Assembly: GCF_040729435.1 (NCBI RefSeq)
Contig: NZ_CP160398.1
Coordinates: 3,100,001-3,164,000 of the forward strand
Source of the DNA: Pseudomonas sp. HOU2
GTDB taxonomy: Bacteria; Pseudomonadota; Gammaproteobacteria; Pseudomonadales; Pseudomonadaceae
Reading direction: 5' to 3'
DNA length: 64,000 nucleotides
In this document: positions 54,363 to 63,790 of the stretch, in pieces
How the letters are laid out: every line of letters starts with the position of its first letter
Position numbering within the stretch: position 1 is the stretch's first letter
Notes under the pieces: model-generated
Told to the model about the DNA's origin: nothing
Databases searched by the model: none
What the model saw: only the letters and a program-made list of their open reading frames with translations
Program-made: the position numbers and the translations under genes

Positions 54363-55052
54363 ATGGTTGGCAGGAGCATTCTGATCGTCGACGACGAAGC
54401 GCCCATTCGCGAAATGATCGCCGTTGCGTTGGAAATGGCCGGCTATGACTGCCTCGAGGCTGAGAACTCGCAGCAGGCTCACGCCATCATCGTTGACCGC
54501 AAACCGGACCTGATCCTGCTTGACTGGATGCTGCCCGGCACCTCCGGCATCGAACTGGCCCGCCGTCTCAAGCGCGACGAGCTGACCGGGGACATCCCGA
54601 TCATCATGCTCACCGCCAAGGGCGAAGAGGACAACAAGATCCAGGGTCTTGAGGTCGGCGCCGACGACTACATCACCAAACCGTTTTCCCCACGCGAACT
54701 GGTGGCCCGCCTCAAAGCTGTGCTGCGTCGCGCCGGCCCGACCGATGGCGAAGCGCCGATCGAAGTCGGCGGCCTGCTGCTCGACCCGATCAGCCACCGC
54801 GTGACCATCGACGGGCGTCCGGCCGAGATGGGCCCGACCGAATACCGTCTGCTGCAATTTTTCATGACCCACCAGGAACGCGCCTACACGCGCGGGCAGT
54901 TGCTGGATCAGGTCTGGGGCGGCAACGTCTATGTTGAAGAGCGCACCGTCGACGTGCACATCCGCCGCCTGCGCAAGGCCCTCGGCGACGCCTACGAAAA
55001 TCTGGTACAAACCGTGCGCGGCACCGGCTACCGGTTTTCCACCAAGGCCTGA
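54363..55052 (+). CDS. phoB: PhoB, phosphate-starvation response regulator
   Basis: The 229-residue product is an OmpR-type response regulator with receiver acidic residues and phosphorylation site D54 ([10 protein letters not shown]), the switch lysine in [13 protein letters not shown], and a C-terminal winged helix ([23 protein letters not shown]). It activates pst, phoA and other Pho genes. A Pho box lies upstream and phoR follows 38 bases downstream. Confidence 0.97.
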   Translation: MVGRSILIVDDEAPIREMIAVALEMAGYDCLEAENSQQAHAIIVDRKPDLILLDWMLPGTSGIELARRLKRDELTGDIPIIMLTAKGEEDNKIQGLEVGADDYITKPFSPRELVARLKAVLRRAGPTDGEAPIEVGGLLLDPISHRVTIDGRPAEMGPTEYRLLQFFMTHQERAYTRGQLLDQVWGGNVYVEERTVDVHIRRLRKALGDAYENLVQTVRGTGYRFSTKA

Positions 55053-55090
55053 TCCGACCGCCAGACTCGCTGACAAGGACCGTATTTTCC

Positions 55091-56413
55091 GTGAATCAAA
55101 ACTGGCATGGCACCCTGATTCGCCACATGCTGTTGCTGGTCACAGCGTGTCTGGTGATCGGCCTGATCACCGGCTACTACGGCTGGAGCCTCGCAGCAGG
55201 CCTGGGGATTTACCTGGCCTGGACGCTCAAGCAACTGCTGCGTCTGCACGAATGGCTGCGCCTGCACCAACCCGATGAAGCACCGCCCGACGGCTACGGC
55301 CTGTGGGGCGAGGTGTTCGACAGCATCTACCACCTGCAACGCCGCGACCAACGGGTACGCGGACGCCTGCAAGCGGTGATCGACCGGGTGCAGGAGTCCA
55401 CCGCCGCGCTGAAAGATGCTGTGATCATGCTCGACAGCGACGGCAACCTGGAATGGTGGAACCGCGCGGCCGAAACCCTGCTCGGCCTCAAGACTCCGCA
55501 GGACAGCGGCCAACCGGTGACTAACCTGGTACGCCATCCGCGCTTCAAGGAATACTTCGAGCAGGAAAGCTACGCCGAACCGCTGGAAATCCCTTCGCCG
55601 ACCAATGATCGGGTGCGCATTCAGCTGTACCTGACGCGCTACGGCAACAACGAACACCTGATGCTGGTGCGCGACGTCACGCGCATCCATCAGCTGGAAC
55701 AGATGCGCAAAGACTTCATCGCCAACGTCTCCCACGAACTGCGCACGCCGCTGACGGTGATCTGCGGCTATCTGGAAACCCTGCTCGACAACGTCGAGGA
55801 AGTGAACCCGCGCTGGAGCCGCGCGCTGCAGCAGATGCAACAACAGGGCGGGCGCATGCAGACGCTGCTCAACGACCTGCTGTTGCTGGCGAAACTGGAA
55901 GCCACCGACTACCCGTCGGACAACCAGCCGGTGCAGATCGATACCCTGCTGCAATCGATCAAGAGCGACGCCCAGCAGTTGTCCGGGCAGAAAAACCAGA
56001 AAATCACCCTCGAAGCCGACGGAAAAATTCTGCTCAAGGGCAGCGAGGCGGAACTGCGCAGTGCGTTTTCCAATCTGGTATTCAACGCGGTGAAATACAC
56101 CCCGGCCGAGGGCAATATCCGCATCCGCTGGTGGGGCGACGACCAGGGCGCGCACCTGAGCGTGCAGGATTCCGGGATCGGCATCGACAGCAAACACCTG
56201 CCGCGCCTGACCGAACGCTTCTATCGCGTCGACTCCAGCCGCAACTCCAACACCGGCGGCACCGGGCTCGGTCTGGCGATCGTCAAACACGTGTTGCTGC
56301 GCCACCGCGCGCGGATGGAGATCAGCAGCGTGCCCGGTCATGGCAGCACGTTCACCTGTCATTTCGCCCCGGCTCAGGTGGCTCAGGCGCGGGCGATCAG
56401 CGCCGCCGAGTGA
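55091..56413 (+). CDS. phoR: PhoR, phosphate-sensing histidine kinase
   Basis: The 440-residue product has N-terminal membrane segments (about residues 12-50), a PAS domain, and a kinase core with the phospho-accepting H215 in NVSHELRTPLT and the ATP-binding boxes with DSGIGID and GGTGLGLAIVKH. It phosphorylates PhoB when phosphate is low. The start is a GTG at 55091 with AAGGA 11 bases upstream. Confidence 0.96.
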   Translation: MNQNWHGTLIRHMLLLVTACLVIGLITGYYGWSLAAGLGIYLAWTLKQLLRLHEWLRLHQPDEAPPDGYGLWGEVFDSIYHLQRRDQRVRGRLQAVIDRVQESTAALKDAVIMLDSDGNLEWWNRAAETLLGLKTPQDSGQPVTNLVRHPRFKEYFEQESYAEPLEIPSPTNDRVRIQLYLTRYGNNEHLMLVRDVTRIHQLEQMRKDFIANVSHELRTPLTVICGYLETLLDNVEEVNPRWSRALQQMQQQGGRMQTLLNDLLLLAKLEATDYPSDNQPVQIDTLLQSIKSDAQQLSGQKNQKITLEADGKILLKGSEAELRSAFSNLVFNAVKYTPAEGNIRIRWWGDDQGAHLSVQDSGIGIDSKHLPRLTERFYRVDSSRNSNTGGTGLGLAIVKHVLLRHRARMEISSVPGHGSTFTCHFAPAQVAQARAISAAE

Positions 56414-56536
56414 TACCGGCCAGCACGCGCCACTAGGCAATCGCCAAGTCAGCCGCTACATTGGCTGACTTGCGTCTGCCTTTCAGGCGCGATTTTTTCT
56501 CTCTTACGAATCACACGGAACCTGCAAAACTCCATC

Positions 56537-57877
56537 ATGGACCCTTCCCCTGGCTTGTCCCTCGCTACGATATTCGCCGATTTCGGCATGATTCTTTTCG
56601 CTCTGATCCTGGTTTTGCTCAACGGCTTCTTCGTTGCGGCGGAATTCGCCATGGTCAAACTGCGCTCGACCCGGGTCGAGGCCATCGCCGACAAGAACGG
56701 CTGGCGCGGGCACATCCTGCGCACCGTACACAGTCAGCTCGATGCGTACCTCTCGGCCTGCCAGCTCGGTATCACCCTCGCCTCCCTCGGTCTGGGCTGG
56801 GTCGGTGAGCCGGCCTTCGCGCACCTTCTCGAGCCGCTGCTGAGCGCGGTCGGCGTGCAGTCGCCGGAAGTGGTCAAAGGCATTTCGTTCTTTACCGCGT
56901 TCTTCATCATTTCCTACCTGCACATCGTGGTCGGTGAGCTGGCGCCCAAGTCGTGGGCGATCCGCAAACCCGAGCTGCTGTCGCTGTGGACGGCGGTGCC
57001 GCTGTACCTGTTCTACTGGGCGATGTACCCGGCGATCTACCTGCTCAATGCCAGCGCCAACGCGATTCTGCGCATTGCCGGCCAAGGCGAACCCGGCCCG
57101 CACCACGAACACCATTACAGCCGCGAAGAACTGAAACTGATCCTGCACTCCAGCCGTGGTCAGGACCCGAGCGACCAGGGCATGCGCGTGCTGGCCTCGG
57201 CGGTGGAAATGGGCGAGCTGGAGGTGGTCGACTGGGCCAACTCCCGCGAAGACCTGATCACCCTGGAATTCAACGCGCCGCTGAAAGAAATCCTCGCGAT
57301 GTTCCGCCGCCACAAGTTCAGCCGGTATCCGGTGTACGACAGCGAACGTCAGGAGTTCGTCGGCCTGTTGCACATCAAGGACCTGCTGCTGGAACTGGCG
57401 GCGCTGGACCATATTCCGGAGTCGTTCAACCTGGCTGAACTGACCCGTCCGCTGGAGCGCGTGTCGCGGCACATGCCGCTGTCGCAGCTGCTGGAGCAGT
57501 TCCGCAAGGGCGGCTCGCACTTTGCCGTGGTTGAAGAGGCCGATGGCAACATCATCGGCTACCTGACCATGGAAGACGTGCTGGAAGTGCTGGTCGGCGA
57601 CATCCAGGACGAACACCGCAAGGCCGAGCGCGGGATCCTCGCGTATCAGCCGGGCAAGCTGCTGGTGCGTGGCGACACGCCGCTGTTCAAGGTTGAACGC
57701 CTGCTCGGTATCGACCTGGACCACATCGAAGCCGAAACCCTCGCCGGGCTGGTTTACGAGACCCTCAAGCGTGTGCCGGAAGAGGAAGAAGTGCTGGAAG
57801 TCGAAGGCCTGCGGATCATCATCAAGAAGATGAAAGGGCCGAAGATTGTGCTGGCGAAGGTGTTGATGCTGGATTGA
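56537..57877 (+). CDS. CNNM/CorC-type membrane protein (hemolysin-like)
   Basis: The 446-residue product has an N-terminal DUF21 region with about four membrane segments (residues 1-200), paired CBS domains (about 210-340, EMGELEVVDWANSREDL and SRYPVYDS) and a C-terminal CorC_HlyC domain. The family includes magnesium and cobalt resistance proteins. It stands between phoR and a REPIN; its exact substrate is unknown. Confidence 0.88.
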   Translation: MDPSPGLSLATIFADFGMILFALILVLLNGFFVAAEFAMVKLRSTRVEAIADKNGWRGHILRTVHSQLDAYLSACQLGITLASLGLGWVGEPAFAHLLEPLLSAVGVQSPEVVKGISFFTAFFIISYLHIVVGELAPKSWAIRKPELLSLWTAVPLYLFYWAMYPAIYLLNASANAILRIAGQGEPGPHHEHHYSREELKLILHSSRGQDPSDQGMRVLASAVEMGELEVVDWANSREDLITLEFNAPLKEILAMFRRHKFSRYPVYDSERQEFVGLLHIKDLLLELAALDHIPESFNLAELTRPLERVSRHMPLSQLLEQFRKGGSHFAVVEEADGNIIGYLTMEDVLEVLVGDIQDEHRKAERGILAYQPGKLLVRGDTPLFKVERLLGIDLDHIEAETLAGLVYETLKRVPEEEEVLEVEGLRIIIKKMKGPKIVLAKVLMLD

Positions 57878-57898
57878 TCGCGATTGCAGGACAGCTTT

Positions 57899-58031
57899 TG
57901 TGGCGAGGGAGCTTGCTCCCGCTCGGCTGCGCAGCAGTCGCAGAGCAGTGTGCAAGGTGTATGTGATCGAACGCGATTTCAGGGTTTTGGGGCCGCTTCG
58001 CAGCCCAGCGGGAGCAAGCTCCCTCGCCACA
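57899..58031. repeat. REPIN, family C
   Basis: Outer arms tgtggcgagggagcttgctc and complement with inner palindrome, as at 9317-9449 and 35664-35795. It fills the space between the CNNM gene and the convergent M23 peptidase gene. Confidence 0.9.
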
Positions 58032-58048
58032 GTTGAGCTCCACTGGTT

Positions 58049-58951
58049 TTACTGTTTGCCCAACGCAAAGTTGGGCAACGCTCCCAGTGGCTGGTTGAAC
58101 TGATACGGAATCGACACCAGCCCCTGCCCGGTATTGCGCTGCACCACAAAGTGCAGGTGCGGGCCGCTGCTGTTGCCGGTATTGCCGGACAGCGCCAGCG
58201 GGCTGCCAACCGTCACCCGCTGCCCCTCGCGTACGTTCACCGAACCTTGCTTGAGATGCAGGTACACACCCATCGTGCCGTCGTCGTGCAGCACCCGGAC
58301 GAAATTGCCGGAGGCATCATTGCCGCGCCCGCTCTGTGAATTTTCGGTTTTCACCACCACCCCGGCCCGTGCGGCAATGATCGGTGTCCCCACCGGCATG
58401 GCGATGTCCATCGCATACCGGTTCTTCGGCCCATAGTGGCTGTATTGGCCATTGGCACCCTGACTGAGACGGAACGGCCCGCCCCGCCAGGGCAGCGGGT
58501 AGCGATAGCTCTGCGCGGCGCCTGTGGGGTCACCCAGCGAATACTGGAATTGAGGTGAATACACCAGCGGCTGACCGCGGGTAATCGCTGTCAGCAGCGC
58601 CAACCGCGTGTTGCTGCGCGCCGGCAGCACTCGGCGAATCGTCTGCGCCGGAACACCACGCACATTGCTCAGGCCGGTGAACGCCAGTGCAATCTCGACC
58701 GGCGCATACAGATCGTTGCGCACGAACACCACGTCGCTGCCCTTCTGCTTCTTGATATCGAGATACACCTGACGCTCCAGGTGCTCGACCATGCGGTCCT
58801 GAAACACGAACACCTGCGAGCCTTTGCTCGGCCGGTCGCTGTACGAGACCACGCCGTTGGCATCGGTGGATTTGTAAATGGTCATGGCCACAGTCGAGGT
58901 GGAGGCCAGGAAAAGACCACAGAAAAACAGCAGGCGCGCGAGCATGGGCAA
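58049..58951 (-). CDS. Exported M23 peptidase with N-terminal DUF4124-like segment
   Basis: The 300-residue product has a signal peptide (ending STVAM, about residue 23), an N-terminal DUF4124-like segment (IYKSTDANGVVSYSDRP) and a C-terminal LytM/M23 domain with SGPHLHFVV, RYAMDIAMPVGTPI and an upstream His. The LytM HxxxD zinc pattern is not compact, but His and Asp near residues 170-185 and the C-terminal HLH are present. Likely a periplasmic peptidoglycan endopeptidase or a regulator of one. Confidence 0.88.
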   Translation of the reverse strand: MPMLARLLFFCGLFLASTSTVAMTIYKSTDANGVVSYSDRPSKGSQVFVFQDRMVEHLERQVYLDIKKQKGSDVVFVRNDLYAPVEIALAFTGLSNVRGVPAQTIRRVLPARSNTRLALLTAITRGQPLVYSPQFQYSLGDPTGAAQSYRYPLPWRGGPFRLSQGANGQYSHYGPKNRYAMDIAMPVGTPIIAARAGVVVKTENSQSGRGNDASGNFVRVLHDDGTMGVYLHLKQGSVNVREGQRVTVGSPLALSGNTGNSSGPHLHFVVQRNTGQGLVSIPYQFNQPLGALPNFALGKQ

Positions 58952-59043
58952 GAGTCTGTCGAAGGAAGGCCTGGAAATGAGCCTAGCAGCTGAGACAGAC
59001 CAGGCTAGTCGACAGATGTTTCAAATTGGGCAGCGCACAAAGC

Positions 59044-59118
59044 AAAAGATCGCAGCCTGCGGCAGCTCCTACATTGGAATGCGATCCTGTAGGAGCTGCC
59101 GCAGGCTGCGATCTTTTT
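59044..59118. repeat. REPIN, family A
   Basis: Paired arms (aaaagatcgcagcctgcggc / gctgcgatcttttt) flank a 15-base spacer between the M23 gene start side and the end of the response regulator gene. Confidence 0.9.
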
Positions 59119-59129
59119 CGATGCGCCGC

Positions 59130-60074
59130 TTACGCGCCTGGAACGAAGTGCTTCTGCGCCGTACCGCGAGCGATCAGGCGGGAGATGTAGTCGAGCTTCT
59201 GCGCGTCCTGATCGACAAAGCGGAAGGTCAATTGCAGCCATTCGCTGTCCGGCTTCGGCTCGTGGGCGACCACGGCGTGCAGGTAGCCATTGAGGCGGGC
59301 GATTTCCGCGTTGTCGCCCTGCTCCAGATCGAGCACGGCACTGTCGAGGATCTGCGGCAGCGTCTCGGTGCGTTTCACCACCAACAGCGCTTCCTTGATG
59401 CTCAGGGCCTTGATCACGCATTGCTGAGTGCCACTTGGCAGGCGCAACTGACCCTGGCCACGACCACCGGCCGGCGCTTTCGAGGCGGCCGGGGCCTGAA
59501 CTGGCGGGCTGTTGAGCAAACCACGGGACGGCGCAGCAGCTGCAGCAGGCTTGGCGAACGGATTGACCGCAGCAGCGGCCGCCGGCGCGGCACCAACCAC
59601 GGCAGGCTTGCCGCCGGTCAATGCACTCAGGGAATCGTTGCCGAACGCCGAGTTCATCTTGGTCGGCGCGCTGTTCATCAGGGCGTCGAGCTTGCCAACC
59701 TTGTTCAGCGCCTGCTTGACCTTGGTCAGCAGTTGCTCGTTGGTGAACGGCTTGCTGACGTAGCCGGAAACACCGGCCTGAATCGCCTGCACCACGTTCT
59801 CTTTATCGCCACGGCTGGTGACCATGATGAATGGCATCGACTTGAGATTGTCTTGCTGACGGCACCAGGTCAGCAGCTCAAGACCGGACATTTCCGGCAT
59901 TTCCCAATCGCACAGGACCAGGTCGAACGCTTCTTTGGCCAGCATGGCCTGGGCCTTTTTGCCGTTGATGGCATCCTCGGTGCGGATCCCCGGAAAATAG
60001 TTACGCAGGCATTTTTTCACCAGGTCGCGAATGAACGAAGCATCGTCCACGACCAACACACTGATCTTGCTCAT
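59130..60074 (-). CDS. Response regulator with C-terminal PilZ-like domain
   Basis: The 314-residue product has a receiver domain (residues 1-120; phosphorylation site D56 in LVLCDWEMPEMSG; switch lysine near SKPFTNEQLL), an Ala/Pro-rich linker (about 150-205), and a C-terminal PilZ-like domain (about 210-314, ending LTFRFVDQDAQKLDYISRLI). The usual c-di-GMP motifs RxxxR and DxSxxG are not evident, so c-di-GMP binding is doubtful. It lies between a REPIN and the phoU terminator. Confidence 0.82.
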   Translation of the reverse strand: MSKISVLVVDDASFIRDLVKKCLRNYFPGIRTEDAINGKKAQAMLAKEAFDLVLCDWEMPEMSGLELLTWCRQQDNLKSMPFIMVTSRGDKENVVQAIQAGVSGYVSKPFTNEQLLTKVKQALNKVGKLDALMNSAPTKMNSAFGNDSLSALTGGKPAVVGAAPAAAAAVNPFAKPAAAAAPSRGLLNSPPVQAPAASKAPAGGRGQGQLRLPSGTQQCVIKALSIKEALLVVKRTETLPQILDSAVLDLEQGDNAEIARLNGYLHAVVAHEPKPDSEWLQLTFRFVDQDAQKLDYISRLIARGTAQKHFVPGA

Positions 60075-60209
60075 CCAACACCCCTATAAAAATCCCGGCA
60101 AGCATACCGCTTTGCTGATGGCACATTGCCAACAATCTTCAGTCACGCCGGGACTTTTCGTTCGCGGGTGCTGCTTTTTAATTCGATTCGCTGTTCAAGC
60201 ACCATAAAC

Positions 60210-60241
60210 AAAAACGCCCGGCCAAAGGGCCGGGCGCTTTT
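60210..60241. terminator. Terminator after phoU
   Basis: A GC-rich hairpin (cgcccggcc-aaa-ggccgggcg) lies 12 bases beyond the phoU stop on the minus strand, followed on that strand by TTTTTGTTT. It ends the pst-phoU transcript. Confidence 0.88.
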
Positions 60242-60252
60242 CTCAGGCAATC

Positions 60253-61014
60253 TTACTTATCGTCAGCATCGCCCGGAACATTAGCGGTTTCGCCGCTTGT
60301 GCCTTGAACTTCTTCTTTCATGCGCTTGAGGCCCAGGTGGCGCACATCGGTGCCGCGCACCAGGTAAATCACCAGCTCCGAGATGTTGCGCGCATGATCG
60401 CCGATGCGCTCCAGCGAACGCAGGACCCAGATGATGCTCAGAACCCGCGAGATAGAGCGCGGGTCTTCCATCATGTAGGTGGCCAGCTCACGCAGCGCGG
60501 TCTTGTATTCGCGGTCGATGACCTTGTCGTACTGCGCCACCGACAGGGCCAGATCGGCGTCGAAGCGGGCAAACGCGTCCAGCGCATCGCGCACCATGTT
60601 GCGCACCTGGTCGCCGATGTGACGCACTTCGACGTAACCGCGCGGCGCTTCGCCTTCTTCGCACAGCTGAATGGCGCGGCGGGCGATCTTGGTCGCTTCG
60701 TCGCCGATGCGCTCCAGGTCGATCACCGACTTGGAGATGCTGATGATCAGCCGCAGGTCGGACGCCGCCGGCTGCCGACGGGCGAGAATGCGCAGGCATT
60801 CTTCGTCGATGTTGCGTTCCATCTGATTGATCTGGTCGTCGATCTCGCGCACCTGCTGGGCCAGGCCGGAGTCGGCCTCGATCAGCGCGGTGACCGCGTC
60901 GTTGACCTGCTTCTCGACCAGTCCGCCCATGGCCAGCAGGTGGCTGCGCACTTCTTCCAGTTCAGCGTTGAACTGCGCGGAAATGTGGTGGGTAAGGCCT
61001 TCTTTACTAATCAT
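60253..61014 (-). CDS. phoU: PhoU, phosphate-transport regulator
   Basis: The 253-residue product has the two-repeat PhoU fold (EVRSHLLAMGGLVEKQVNDA and the ERIGDEATKIAR / ERIGDHARNISE motifs that bind metal). It mediates negative control of PhoR by the Pst transporter. It is the last gene of the pst operon, followed by a terminator. Confidence 0.96.
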   Translation of the reverse strand: MISKEGLTHHISAQFNAELEEVRSHLLAMGGLVEKQVNDAVTALIEADSGLAQQVREIDDQINQMERNIDEECLRILARRQPAASDLRLIISISKSVIDLERIGDEATKIARRAIQLCEEGEAPRGYVEVRHIGDQVRNMVRDALDAFARFDADLALSVAQYDKVIDREYKTALRELATYMMEDPRSISRVLSIIWVLRSLERIGDHARNISELVIYLVRGTDVRHLGLKRMKEEVQGTSGETANVPGDADDK

Positions 61015-61086
61015 GTTGGCGTCCTTGGAGCGTCCGGTAAGGTGCGGCGGGCCGCAGTCAATTCAGTGAGCGACAACCAGCGTCTG

Positions 61087-61920
61087 CTAGCCGTAACGAC
61101 CGGTGATGTAGTCTTCGGTCTGCTTCTTCGCCGGATTAGTAAACAGGGTGTCGGTGTCGCCGAATTCCACCAGTTTGCCCATGTACATGAACGCCGTGTA
61201 GTCGGACACCCGCGCAGCTTGTTGCATGTTGTGGGTGACGATGACGATGGTGAACTTGGACTTCAGCTCGTAGATCAGCTCTTCGACTTTCAGGGTCGAG
61301 ATCGGGTCGAGGGCCGAGCACGGTTCGTCGAGCAGCAACACTTCCGGTTCAACGGCGATGGTGCGGGCAATCACCAGACGCTGCTGCTGACCACCGGACA
61401 GGCCGAGTGCCGAGTCGTGCAGACGGTCTTTGACTTCGTCCCACAGTGCCGCGCCTTTCAATGCCCACTCGACGGCTTCGTCGAGAATGCGCTTCTTGTT
61501 GATGCCCTGAATGCGCAAACCGTAGACCACGTTTTCGTAGATGGTCTTGGGGAACGGGTTGGGCTTCTGGAACACCATGCCGACGCGGCGACGCAGTTCG
61601 GCGACGTCTTCACCCTTGCGGTAGATGTTGTTGCCGTACAGGTTGATCGCACCTTCGACACGGCAACCGTCAACCAAGTCGTTCATGCGGTTGAAGGTGC
61701 GCAGCAGCGTGGACTTGCCGCAGCCGGACGGGCCGATGAACGCGGTCACGCGCTGTTTCGGGATGTTCATGCTGACGTCGAACAGCGCCTGCTTCTCGCC
61801 GTAGAACAGGCTCAGACCCGGGACTTCGATGGCCACGGTTTCCTGCTCGAGGCTCAGGCTCTGCTTGTCGCGACCCAGGGCCGACATGTTGATGCCGTGG
61901 GTATGTGTTTCGTGCTGCAT
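61087..61920 (-). CDS. pstB: PstB, phosphate ABC transporter ATPase
   Basis: The 277-residue product has Walker A GPSGCGKS at 63-70, the signature LSGGQ at 174-178 and Walker B VLLLDEP at 194-200. It energises phosphate import through PstCA. It is 72 bases before phoU and about 185 bases after pstA, with a REPIN in that gap. Confidence 0.96.
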   Translation of the reverse strand: MQHETHTHGINMSALGRDKQSLSLEQETVAIEVPGLSLFYGEKQALFDVSMNIPKQRVTAFIGPSGCGKSTLLRTFNRMNDLVDGCRVEGAINLYGNNIYRKGEDVAELRRRVGMVFQKPNPFPKTIYENVVYGLRIQGINKKRILDEAVEWALKGAALWDEVKDRLHDSALGLSGGQQQRLVIARTIAVEPEVLLLDEPCSALDPISTLKVEELIYELKSKFTIVIVTHNMQQAARVSDYTAFMYMGKLVEFGDTDTLFTNPAKKQTEDYITGRYG

Positions 61921-62006
61921 GGGAGGCTCCCTGTGCTAACAAATTCGGTTCGTTGAACCGCCGGACAACGCCAGCGGGTTACTCAAATTCTGTGTCTGTC
62001 GCGACT

Positions 62007-62097
62007 CCTGTGGGAGCTGGCTTGCCAGCGATGGCATCACCGCGGTGTTACTGGCAGACCGAGTCGCCTGCATCGCTGGCAAGCCAGCTCCCACAGG
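62007..62097. repeat. REPIN, family B, inside the pst operon
   Basis: Arms cctgtgggagctggcttgcc and complement flank about 37 bases. It lies inside the pstA-pstB gap, so it sits inside the operon transcript and can fold there. Confidence 0.9.
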
Positions 62098-62104
62098 GTC
62101 TGTA

Positions 62105-63775
62105 TTAACTGTCCAAAGCTTTGTATTTTTCGCGCAGGTGGTTACGAATCCACACCGCCGACAGGTTCAACGTGGCGATCACCAGCACCAGCAGCAGCGC
62201 CGTGGCGTACACCAGCGGTCGTGCCGCTTCGACGTTCGGGCTCTGGAAGCCGACGTCATAGATGTGGAAGCCCAGGTGCATGATCTTCTGGTCCAGGTGC
62301 AGGTACGGGTAGTTGCCGTCCACCGGCAGCGACGGCGCCAGTTTCACCACACCCACCAGCATCAGCGGCGCCACTTCACCGGCGGCGCGGGCCACGGCGA
62401 GGATCATGCCGGTCATCATCGCCGGGCTGGCCATTGGCAGAACGATCTTCCACAGCGTTTCGGCCTTGGTCGCGCCCAGTGCCAGCGAGCCTTCACGGAC
62501 GGTGCGCGGGATACGCGCCAGACCTTCCTCGGTCGCCACGATCACCACCGGCACCGCCAGCAGCGCCAGGGTCAGCGAGGCCCAGAGCAGACCCGGAGTA
62601 CCGAAGGTCGGCGCCGGCAGTGCTTCGGGGAAGAACAGACGGTCGACCGAGCCACCCAGCACGTAGACGAAGAAGCCCAGACCGAACACGCCGTAGACGA
62701 TCGCCGGAACGCCGGCGAGGTTGTTTACCGCGATGCGGATGATCCGGGTCAGAGCGTTCTGCTTGGCGTATTCGCGCAGGTAGACCGCCGCCAGTACGCC
62801 GAACGGGGTCACGATCATCGCCATGATCAGGGTCATCATCACGGTGCCGAAAATCGCCGGGAAGATCCCGCCTTCGGTGTTCGCTTCACGCGGGTCGTCG
62901 GACAGGAACTCCCAGACCTTGCTGAAGTAGAAACCGATCTTGGTCAGCGTGCCCATGGCATTCGGCTGATAGGCGTGAACCACTTTGCCCAGGCTGATTT
63001 CGATCTCTTTGCCGTTGGCATCGCGGGCGGTCAGCGCGTCGCGGTTAAACTGCGCATGCAGATCGCTCAGACGGGCTTCGATGTCCTGATAACGCGCGTT
63101 CAGCTCGGCACGTTCGGCGTCCATGTCCGCTTGCGCGGTGGCGTCGAGCTTGCCGTCGAGTTCCAGTTTGCGCCCGTGCAGGCGGATGCGTTCCAGCCCT
63201 GCGTTGATCGCACCGATATCAGTCTTTTCCAGCGACTTGAGTTGCGCCGCCAGACCGTTCACACGGTTGATTCGCGCTTGCAGCTCAGGCCAGGCCGCTT
63301 CGCCCTCGGCGATCACCTTGCCGTCCTGTTTGACGTTGACCAGGTAACCGTAGAAGTTGCCCCACTCGCGACGCTCGATCGCCATCAGTTCCTGCGGCGT
63401 GGTCTGGTTGGTCAGCCACTCGCCGACCACCCAGGTGAAGTCGTTGCCGTTCAGGTCACGGTTGCCGACCTTGATCAGCTCGCGGGTCATGAATTCCGGG
63501 CCTTGATCAGGCACCGGCAGGCCGGCGCTTTTCAGGCGGGCACGCGGCACTTCTTCCTTCTGTACCACTTCGCCGATGACCAGGTGATTGGCCTGGCCCG
63601 GTACGTCGTAGCTGGCGTGGATCAGGTCCGCCGGCCAGAAGTGACCGAGACCGCGCACGGCAATCACCGCCAGCAGGCCAATGGTCATGATGACCGCGAT
63701 GGACACCGCGCCACCGCTGATCCAGACGCCCGGGGCGCCGCTCTTGAACCATCCATTCAGGGAGTTCTGTTTCAC
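62105..63775 (-). CDS. pstA: PstA, phosphate ABC transporter permease (long form)
   Basis: The 556-residue product is nearly twice the size of E. coli PstA. After a first membrane segment near residues 15-38, residues about 60-300 form a periplasm-facing part with a coiled-coil-rich segment (DADMDAERAELNARYQDIEARLSDL). The C-terminal 250 residues have the five-plus membrane segments and EAA loop of ABC permeases. The long form is common in pseudomonads. Confidence 0.93.
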   Translation of the reverse strand: MKQNSLNGWFKSGAPGVWISGGAVSIAVIMTIGLLAVIAVRGLGHFWPADLIHASYDVPGQANHLVIGEVVQKEEVPRARLKSAGLPVPDQGPEFMTRELIKVGNRDLNGNDFTWVVGEWLTNQTTPQELMAIERREWGNFYGYLVNVKQDGKVIAEGEAAWPELQARINRVNGLAAQLKSLEKTDIGAINAGLERIRLHGRKLELDGKLDATAQADMDAERAELNARYQDIEARLSDLHAQFNRDALTARDANGKEIEISLGKVVHAYQPNAMGTLTKIGFYFSKVWEFLSDDPREANTEGGIFPAIFGTVMMTLIMAMIVTPFGVLAAVYLREYAKQNALTRIIRIAVNNLAGVPAIVYGVFGLGFFVYVLGGSVDRLFFPEALPAPTFGTPGLLWASLTLALLAVPVVIVATEEGLARIPRTVREGSLALGATKAETLWKIVLPMASPAMMTGMILAVARAAGEVAPLMLVGVVKLAPSLPVDGNYPYLHLDQKIMHLGFHIYDVGFQSPNVEAARPLVYATALLLVLVIATLNLSAVWIRNHLREKYKALDS

Positions 63776-63790
63776 AGACTTCTACCTTTC

